Part shown: positions 4,980-10,648 of the stretch, piece by piece | Numbering within the stretch: the first letter of the stretch is position 1 | How the letters are laid out: each line of letters begins with the position of its first letter | Program-made: the position numbers and the translations under genes | The notes under the pieces: model-generated | Told to the model about the DNA's origin: nothing | Database searches by the model: none | Seen by the model: only the letters and a program-made list of their open reading frames with translations | Source of the DNA: Bacteroidota bacterium | GTDB lineage: Bacteria; Bacteroidota; Bacteroidia; Cytophagales; Cyclobacteriaceae | Direction of reading: 5' to 3' | Length of the DNA stretch: 10,648 bases | NCBI GenBank assembly: GCA_023393375.1 | Contig: JAEWLI010000123.1 | Coordinates: 1 to 10,648, forward strand

Positions 4980-6731
4980 TTATTCATTTGAAGAAGCATA
5001 AGGGCCCATTACTGTACCCACAAATCCACCTGCTTTTTCGGTACTCAGATAAGTGGCATCAACTCCATCGTGTAATGTTTCCCATTCACCGTTAGTGTTG
5101 GCTTCAAAACTAAATTTACCATCTTTCATGGATACTCTTAGAAGAATTTCGCCTGTATAGATTTCGGAAATATCTTTTTGGGCCAAAACTACTTTTTCTA
5201 CCGTACCGTCAAAGTTTTCACCGGACATATTGCGTACAATGCTTGGATCTTCTTTTGCCCTTTGAACTACCACATGGATTTTGCCATCAATTTGAGTAAC
5301 GCCCAAAGTCAGATGGTAAGCTTCGTTTTGGAAAAAAACCAGACCTGCCAGCTCTTGTTCATTTGTAGGGGTAAACGCAAGTTTTGTTTCCAGGCTCATG
5401 TTATGATGTTGCTGACGACGTGCTACAAAAGAAGGTTGTTTTAATTCCCTGATGTTTACATCTCTAAGCTTCAAGGTTAATCCCGGTTTTCCTTCTTCCA
5501 GGGTATACCATTTCTCACGCAGCGTTCTTATAAATATCCAATCGAAACCAAGTTCGCCACCATCAAAATTTTCAGTCCATGAAAAATTGCCGTTCCCCAT
5601 TATAGGTTTGTCGCTTGAAAGTTTATTTTCCAGTTCGGGTTTTTCAAGGATTAAGGGTAATGTTTCATCTTTGGGCAATATTTCGGGCCAATCTTTATCC
5701 CAATTAAACGGCAATATGAATGTTTCGCGACCGATATTGTATTCATTATTAACCGTATAAGGGCGGCAGCCTAAAAACACAGCATACCAATCGCCCGTGC
5801 TGGTTTGTACATAATCTGCATGACCTACATTGGTAACAGGAAATTCTCTGTCAGCAGGCAAATGACGTTGGGTCAAAAGTGGATTGTCGGGGTTGGTTTC
5901 ATAAGGGCCCCAGATGTCCTTGCTACGGAAAATCACCTGCGAATGGTTGATCGATGTTCCACCTTCGGCTGTGGTTAAATAATAATAACCGTGCAATTTG
6001 AAAATATGAGGTGCTTCGATCCATATGGGTTTGTCGGCCAGGTTATGCCCGCCGTCACGAATCATCTTGCGTGGACCAACCATTTTATTGGTTTTCCAAT
6101 CAAATTCCTGTATCCAGGTAGCTTTATGTCCTTGATATGTAGAACCTCCTTCAGGATCTTGATTATTTGTAACATAGGCTTTACCATCTTCATCAAAGTA
6201 CAGTGAAGGGTCGATATCCGGCACCTCCGGCAACCAAATGGGATCGCTCCAAGGACCCGCTGGGTTTTGGGCAGTGACTACGAAATTACCGCCTCCTCTT
6301 ACAAAAGTTGTTATCATGTAAAAGGTGTCGTTATGCGGATTGTATGATATAGCTGGAGCAAAAATACCAGCCGATACCGGCAAACTATCATTATTAAATT
6401 GAGAAGGGCGGTCCAGCACATGACCTAGTTGGGTCCAGTTGACCAAATCTGTACTATGAAAGATTGGAACTCCAGGGAAAAAAGAGAATGTGGAAGTGAC
6501 CAGATAATAATCATCCCCTTTCTGACAAATGGATGGGTCAGGGTAAAATCCCGGTAGAATCGGGTTGTAAAATTGACCTTGATCCAAGGAATGTTGATCA
6601 TAATAAGGATCGTTTCCTGAATATTTTACGTATTCAAAATATGCTTCTCCCGGATTCACCTTAACATTAGTTGATTCATTGTCACAGGATAAAAGAAAAG
6701 CAGCACCAATTATTAATAAGTACTTTTTCAT
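4980..6731 (-). CDS. GH43 lipoprotein, beta-xylosidase/alpha-L-arabinofuranosidase type, with C-terminal beta-sandwich
   Basis: A 583-aa surface or periplasmic lipoprotein expected to remove xylose or arabinose from xylan/arabinoxylan side chains or oligomers. The start at 6731 gives a signal peptide ending in lipobox LLSC (Cys16). The frame opens 16 codons earlier at 6779, but that extension would bury the signal peptide. The GH43 propeller starts at YNPILPGFYPDPSI (base Asp65), with Asp174 in PDIDPS and the acid Glu239 in WIEAPHIFK. GHAD (about 303-306) fits the conserved histidine. From about residue 380 a concanavalin-like beta-sandwich (GH43_C2 type) begins at FSWTENFDGGELGFDW. It is full length for the family. 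TACGTTTA on the minus strand (6787-6794) is a near match to the -7 promoter box. Which sugar is released cannot be told from sequence alone. Confidence 0.9.
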   Translation of the reverse strand: MKKYLLIIGAAFLLSCDNESTNVKVNPGEAYFEYVKYSGNDPYYDQHSLDQGQFYNPILPGFYPDPSICQKGDDYYLVTSTFSFFPGVPIFHSTDLVNWTQLGHVLDRPSQFNNDSLPVSAGIFAPAISYNPHNDTFYMITTFVRGGGNFVVTAQNPAGPWSDPIWLPEVPDIDPSLYFDEDGKAYVTNNQDPEGGSTYQGHKATWIQEFDWKTNKMVGPRKMIRDGGHNLADKPIWIEAPHIFKLHGYYYLTTAEGGTSINHSQVIFRSKDIWGPYETNPDNPLLTQRHLPADREFPVTNVGHADYVQTSTGDWYAVFLGCRPYTVNNEYNIGRETFILPFNWDKDWPEILPKDETLPLILEKPELENKLSSDKPIMGNGNFSWTENFDGGELGFDWIFIRTLREKWYTLEEGKPGLTLKLRDVNIRELKQPSFVARRQQHHNMSLETKLAFTPTNEQELAGLVFFQNEAYHLTLGVTQIDGKIHVVVQRAKEDPSIVRNMSGENFDGTVEKVVLAQKDISEIYTGEILLRVSMKDGKFSFEANTNGEWETLHDGVDATYLSTEKAGGFVGTVMGPYASSNE

Positions 6732-7005
6732 AATTTTTTGTGTTTCTTGTGTAATTGTATTTATATTTTTCTTAAGCAAGACTGGATAAACGTATGATTG
6801 AAACTCAAAGAAAACACAAAACGCGTAAATATCATAGAAAAGTTATGGAATAAAAAGCCTTTAATGGTTATTGCTATTCTTTAAGACGAAATAACTGAGA
6901 TTCATGCACCCTTCTTTCACGACTCATTCACCTACCAACCTACATCCACTATTAACAATACGCTTGAGTGGAATTATTCATAACCAACAATATCCATCAA
7001 TTCTT

Positions 7006-7542
7006 TCATCTCCAGAAATAGATGGTTCCATCCAAAGGAAGGTTATCTGTATCTCCGATTTTACTATTGATTTCCCACCATTCTTGGTATAATTTTACAA
7101 CCTCCAAAATTTCTTTTCCGCTTAGTCTTTCATCATTGGTTTTATTTGTGTTTATAAGTATTGGAGCCAATGAAGCAAAGGTCTTGTGTTCAATAATGCC
7201 TTGCACGCACCATAAAAGGTATTCACCGATCATTATGCATGCTTTGCCATCATCCCATCTGTAAGGTGTGAGTGAGGATATTGGATTAACCGGGAAATGA
7301 TCACTCGGACATATTAGAGTGGTATCGAGCGAATGGTTAATGAGTAAAGGAATGTATTTTCTGGTAAAGTTTGGTATTTCAGGCCATAACTTTTCACCAT
7401 CTTCACCCAATTTGTAATGATCATAGGTTCCCTCTTTTAGTTGTCGAACAAATGTATCAACATCAGGATTGTTTACATCAAATGCCTCTTTTTCACAGCT
7501 CATGCAAAAAAGGATCAGGATGGAAATCGTCAGTTTTTTCAT
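7006..7542 (-). CDS. Small lipoprotein, DUF4943-like
   Basis: A 178-aa protein with a hydrophobic signal and cysteine at residue 16 (CMSC, a relaxed Bacteroidota lipobox). The acidic EKE that follows resembles a surface-export signal. The sequence NPDVDTFVRQLKEGTYD, PEIPNF, NPISS, IMIGEYLLWCVQGI and LSGKEILEVVKLYQEWW is the pattern I recall for DUF4943, a Bacteroidota family of unknown function and about this length. No catalytic motif is visible. It is followed, after 274 bases, by the GH43 xylosidase on the same strand. That gap looks large enough for an own promoter, so co-transcription is uncertain. Confidence 0.75.
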   Translation of the reverse strand: MKKLTISILILFCMSCEKEAFDVNNPDVDTFVRQLKEGTYDHYKLGEDGEKLWPEIPNFTRKYIPLLINHSLDTTLICPSDHFPVNPISSLTPYRWDDGKACIMIGEYLLWCVQGIIEHKTFASLAPILINTNKTNDERLSGKEILEVVKLYQEWWEINSKIGDTDNLPLDGTIYFWR

Positions 7543-7844
7543 ATTGTATGCAGTCTTTTTACTATTTCTCCCAAAGAATTATTTAAGGGACACCGGTTTA
7601 CCTAAATAGGTTGTAAATACAATACAACATTCCACCCTATTCACAATCACTGTTCTTTATTTCATCATCCACCAGTGGTCGATCTGGTAATCGCAAGCAT
7701 TTCCAGCAAATTGTCTGAATCAGGATTAACAGGATTAAATGATTTTCAGGATTATGTCTCCTTGAATAATTGCTTTTTGTAAGACCATTGTTCCAATGTT
7801 TTCTAATCCTATTCATCCTTCCATCCAGCAAATCCAGATTCAGA
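7543..7844. other. Intergenic spacer between permease and DUF4943-like gene
   Basis: It holds a 15-bp inverted repeat (7713-7727 and 7831-7845) and AGGATTAA/CAGGATTA-type repeats. A small palindrome, ACCTAAATAGGT, lies near 7599-7610, 60 bases upstream of the DUF4943-like start. An open minus-strand frame across 7637-7852 reads through the repeats and shows no protein-like features. Confidence 0.55.
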
Positions 7845-7845
7845 C
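7713..7845. repeat. Inverted repeat of GTCTGAATC-type intergenic sequence
   Basis: GTCTGAATCAGGATT (7713-7727) and its inverted partner at 7831-7845 (GTCTGAATCTGGATT when reversed) differ at one position. CCAGCAAAT also occurs beside both arms. The right arm reaches into the stop codon of the permease gene (7845-7847). From memory, similar GTCTGAATCAGGATTAA sequences are common between genes in Bacteroidota. Confidence 0.6.
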
Positions 7846-10244
7846 TACTCATACCTCAATGCCTCCACAGGATTCCTCGTCGCCGCTTTATATGATTGCC
7901 AACTCACCGTCAGTAATGCAATTCCCAATGCCAACACCCCTGCCAAAACAAATATCCACCAGCTCAATTCTGTTTTGTAGGCGAAGTTTTCCAGCCATTG
8001 GTTCATAGCGTAATATGCAATGGGGGTAGCGATTATCAGTGAGATAAAAACCCATTTTACAAAATCTTTATTCAGCAAGGTCATCACTTCCCAAATTTTG
8101 GCACCGTTTACTTTGCGGATGCCGATTTCTACCTTCCGTTTACTGAGATAAAATAAAATCAACCCATATAGTCCCATAGCGGCGATGCCAATAGAAAGTA
8201 CGGTTAGCCATAGGTAAAAAAGCCCAAACCGGCTTTCTGATTCGTACTGTTTATTGAATTGGTCATTTGCAAAAACAAAATCCAGGTTATCTTTTGAATA
8301 GTGTTGTTTCCATACGGTTCTTAAGATTTCCACTGACTCATGGACATTGGATGAATTGATCCTGATAGAAAAATAACCGAACTCTCTGGGATAATTATTA
8401 TTCCAAACGATTGGATAAATCGGTTTTTGTAATCCTTCATTATGGAAATCAGCCACTACACCAATTATTTCCAACCCTTCGGCATCGTCCCTTTTATGGA
8501 AAATGTATTGACCCAGGGCATCATCCGGGGTTTTGAATCCCAAAAGTCTTCTGCTGGTTTCATTGATGATAATGCGATTGTGGTTTTGACTTGCTTCAGG
8601 GCTAAAATCCCTTCCGGCAAGCAATTTCAACTTATAAGTTTCCAAAAATCCCTGTGTGGCATTGTTCTCAAAAAACATCACATCCGGGTTGATCCCCAAT
8701 CCTGGATTATGCATTTCTATTAAGCCCATCCTAGGTTCCTGTCCAGGCACATGCAGGTTGAAAGTAGCTGCTTCAAACCCTGCATATTCCAGCAAATGAC
8801 TTTTAAAACCTTCAAACCGTTGCCTTTTAAAATGATCAGCATTTAAAGAAGCAGGGCCGGTGCAAATGATCACATCATTAAGGGCTATGCCAAGGTCTTT
8901 GTTCTTCATAAATGAGATTTGCTTATAAACAGTGATGGTACAAATCAGGAATACAATGGAAATGACTATTTGTACCATGACCAGTCCGTTTTTAAAACCC
9001 CGGCCAGAAGGTTTTTCTTGCTTGGATAAAATGTTGATAGAAGCTAATTCAATGGCATAATAGATACTGGAAAATAAAATACCGGCAAAAAGGGTGGCAG
9101 CAAGAATCAGAAAAAGATATCGAACAGGTAAATAAGCTTCGGAAATGGGCAGGAAAAACAGATGTGCAAACCAATTTAACAAGAGGATGTATATCAGAAA
9201 AGAAATGATCACTGCGACAATGTTAATCATTATACACTCGGTCAAGGATTGATACCACAAATGCATGCGGGAGGCTCCGATAAGCTTTCGAATGCCGATT
9301 TGTCCGGTACGGGATTGCGCATGTGCAGTGGAAAGATTTACATAATTGATCCAGGCAATGATGAGTGTTACCAACACAATAATAATCAGGTTTTTGAGTG
9401 ATGCATAGTTGGTAGTGGCTCCCATTTCACCTTCCATACCACTGATGTAATGGAGGTTCTTGAGTGGCTGCAGGGAAAATGTAGCCTCCCGGTTATCATT
9501 AGCCAAATGGGTCATGTATGTTTCCGCAATGTTGTTGATTTTGGCTTCTACTTGTTCCGCTGAAGCAGCATCAGATATCCGGATGTAGTTCCACCAGCTG
9601 TTCCCTTGCCAATCTCCTGATTCACTTATGGCTTCCATTTTTACCCAGGTTTTTATAGAAGCAAAATAGCTTGCCGATAAATGAGTGTTGGCTGGTAAAT
9701 CCTGGAAAACACCCGTAATTTCAATGGGCATACCCTGATTTACGCCCATAATTTTACCTATGGGATCCAGGTTGCCAAACAATGCTTTTGCACTGGTAGC
9801 GGAAATGATGCCTGTTTCTGGCCGGGAATAATCGGCCACACCAGAAATCATCTCCAATGGAAATACTTTTTCAAAACCTTCATCCACCCATAATACATCC
9901 TGATTGGTGTAACTCACATCTTCATAACTGACCAGGCATTTTTCAAAATAGGAGATCCCATTTGCTTCCAGTTCGGGAAGTTCATTTTTTAAAGCAAAAA
10001 ACATAGCCCGGGGAGTTTTAGCTCCATGATAGATCGTCTGGCCATCTTTTGTTATTTCCAGGTTGATCCGGTAGACCTGTTCGTGTTTATTAAAAAATGT
10101 ATCATAAGAAAACTCGAACAACAAATAATGCAAGGTAAACAGAAAAGATGTCAGTCCAACAACAAGTCCAATCAAATTAATCAAACTGATGTGTTTAGCT
10201 TTGATTAAGCTACGAACGGCTGAATGGAGGATTATTTTAAACAT
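7845..10244 (-). CDS. FtsX/MacB-type ABC transporter permease, 799 aa
   Basis: Inner-membrane permease of the large Bacteroidota type with two MacB-like periplasmic domains and two FtsX domains. Membrane segments are at about 21-45, 284-304, 335-358, 375-397, 420-440, 675-699, 729-747 and 761-781. Periplasmic domains lie at about 46-280 and 441-672. The paired cytoplasmic motifs IGIRKLIGAS (about 317-326) and IGIRKVNGAK (about 708-717) are the usual contact sites for the ATPase. The C-terminus RNPVEALRYE is typical. These proteins work with a separate ATPase (MacB/LolD-like) and often a membrane-fusion protein, neither of which is in the window. The transported substrate is unknown; peptide, lipoprotein or drug efflux are all possible. 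A paralog lies directly upstream. The length is usual for the family. Confidence 0.9.
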   Translation of the reverse strand: MFKIILHSAVRSLIKAKHISLINLIGLVVGLTSFLFTLHYLLFEFSYDTFFNKHEQVYRINLEITKDGQTIYHGAKTPRAMFFALKNELPELEANGISYFEKCLVSYEDVSYTNQDVLWVDEGFEKVFPLEMISGVADYSRPETGIISATSAKALFGNLDPIGKIMGVNQGMPIEITGVFQDLPANTHLSASYFASIKTWVKMEAISESGDWQGNSWWNYIRISDAASAEQVEAKINNIAETYMTHLANDNREATFSLQPLKNLHYISGMEGEMGATTNYASLKNLIIIVLVTLIIAWINYVNLSTAHAQSRTGQIGIRKLIGASRMHLWYQSLTECIMINIVAVIISFLIYILLLNWFAHLFFLPISEAYLPVRYLFLILAATLFAGILFSSIYYAIELASINILSKQEKPSGRGFKNGLVMVQIVISIVFLICTITVYKQISFMKNKDLGIALNDVIICTGPASLNADHFKRQRFEGFKSHLLEYAGFEAATFNLHVPGQEPRMGLIEMHNPGLGINPDVMFFENNATQGFLETYKLKLLAGRDFSPEASQNHNRIIINETSRRLLGFKTPDDALGQYIFHKRDDAEGLEIIGVVADFHNEGLQKPIYPIVWNNNYPREFGYFSIRINSSNVHESVEILRTVWKQHYSKDNLDFVFANDQFNKQYESESRFGLFYLWLTVLSIGIAAMGLYGLILFYLSKRKVEIGIRKVNGAKIWEVMTLLNKDFVKWVFISLIIATPIAYYAMNQWLENFAYKTELSWWIFVLAGVLALGIALLTVSWQSYKAATRNPVEALRYE

Positions 10245-10275
10245 AGGATTTTATAGTTTTAATATGACCTTCAAT

Positions 10276-10323
10276 ATTGTCTGAACTATGATTCATCTGA
10301 TTGTCTGAACCATGATTCGTCTG
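10276..10323. repeat. 24-bp tandem repeat, two copies
   Basis: Two abutting 24-base units (10276-10299 and 10300-10323), both starting ATTGTCTGAAC and ending TCTG, differ at two positions. They lie 30 bases upstream of the ATG of the complete permease, between the paralogs. The GTCTGAA core also occurs in the repeat at 7713. Confidence 0.75.
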
Positions 10324-10378
10324 ACTTTTTGATAGACTTTGATATTTCTTGTTCATCACCCTTTTGAAACCGTAACTG

Positions 10379-10399
10379 GCGCGAGGCTCTGCCTCGTGC
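10379..10399. repeat. GC-rich REP-like hairpin between the permease genes
   Basis: GCGCGAGGC (10379-10387), loop TCT, GCCTCGTGC (10391-10399), with one mismatch in a 9-bp stem. The TCT/AGA trinucleotide loop matches that of the RAYT-flanking hairpins, although the stem differs. It sits 14 bases downstream of the partial permease stop. There is no T-run, so it is a poor candidate for a terminator. Confidence 0.65.
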
Positions 10400-10412
10400 C
10401 CCCGCTTAGATA

Positions 10413-10648
10413 CTATTCGTATCTTAAAGCTTCGACCGGATTCCTCGTCGCCGCTCTCCAACTTTGCCAACTCACTGTCAGCAATGCAATCCCCAATGCA
10501 AACACACCCGCTAAGGCAAAAATCCACCAACTCAATTCGGTTTTATAGGCAAAGTTTTCCAGCCATTTATTCATCGCATACCAAGCGATGGGTGTGGCGA
10601 TGATGAAAGCAATGGTCACCCATTTCACGAAATCCTGGTTCAACAACT
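10413..10648 (-). CDS. FtsX/MacB-type ABC transporter permease, C-terminal end (partial)
   Basis: The frame is open to the right window edge, so only the last 78 codons are seen. They are nearly identical to the C-terminus of the complete permease (LENFAYKTELSWWIF, then LALGIALLTVSWQS and RNPVEALRYE-type end). They include the last two membrane segments and the preceding DFVKWV stretch. It is a tandem paralog transcribed in the same direction, 168 bases upstream of the second gene. An apparent TTG start near the edge is only where the window ends. Confidence 0.9.
   Translation of the reverse strand, partial: LLNQDFVKWVTIAFIIATPIAWYAMNKWLENFAYKTELSWWIFALAGVFALGIALLTVSWQSWRAATRNPVEALRYE

Noticed and set aside
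6732..6779. Upstream start codon for the GH43 xylosidase
   Set aside because: It would add 16 polar residues before a clear lipoprotein signal peptide; the start at 6731 gives the normal lipoprotein N-terminus.
7637..7852. Minus-strand open frame of 71 codons upstream of the DUF4943-like gene
   Set aside because: It is read across intergenic inverted repeats (NHLILLILIQ-type peptide), overlaps the permease stop and lacks a start context.
10276..10323. CRISPR-like array
   Set aside because: Only two directly abutting units with no spacers and no cas genes nearby.
10237..10530. Minus-strand open frame of 97 codons between the permeases
   Set aside because: It is a shadow of the permease 3' end in another frame, followed by translation of the tandem repeat and hairpin.

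Overview
The window looks like a chromosomal accessory stretch of a Bacteroidota genome, possibly Cytophagales/Cyclobacteriaceae-like, though the lineage is only an impression. The reasons are the AT-rich DNA, the lack of Shine-Dalgarno sequences before the starts, several short Bacteroidota-style lipoproteins, two GH43 arabinoxylan/arabinan enzymes, 800-residue FtsX/MacB-type permeases, an SBBP-like secreted protein remnant, and intergenic repeat families of the kind seen in this phylum. Every recognisable gene lies on the minus strand, so transcription runs from the right edge to the left.

Right part (10648-7845): the 3' end of one large ABC-transporter permease and a complete paralog (799 aa) lie in tandem. 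They are separated by 168 bases holding a 24-bp tandem repeat and a GC-rich REP-like hairpin. No ATPase gene is visible. A repeat-bearing spacer (7543-7844) follows.

Middle (7542-4980): a small lipoprotein resembling DUF4943, then a GH43 beta-xylosidase/arabinofuranosidase-type lipoprotein with a C-terminal beta-sandwich. The latter ends in a strong hairpin terminator at 4852-4894.

Repeat-rich gap (4979-3592): about 1.4 kb without an intact gene. It holds a GC-rich imperfect inverted repeat, a decayed REP-associated tyrosine transposase (RAYT) copy bounded by two hairpins, a third small RAYT fragment, and three short hairpins, two of which carry the same 12-nt tag in opposite orientation.

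Left part (3591-1): a probable two-gene operon (conserved lipoprotein with a C-terminal carbohydrate-binding-like segment, then a secreted GH43 endo-arabinanase-like enzyme with a ricin-type tail) ends in a terminator at 1272-1309. Beyond it lie a tiny relic of a permease 3' end, the truncated 5' end of an SBBP-like secreted protein, and an apparently intact RAYT gene that runs off the left edge. That RAYT is flanked by inverted REP hairpins and interrupts the SBBP-like gene.

How it fits together: the four lipoproteins/secreted proteins suggest a small plant cell-wall arabinan/arabinoxylan degradation locus at the cell surface or in the periplasm, without visible SusC/D genes or regulators. 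The more unusual material is the RAYT/REP system: one intact and one decayed element with the same hairpins, in a region crowded with other hairpin repeats.
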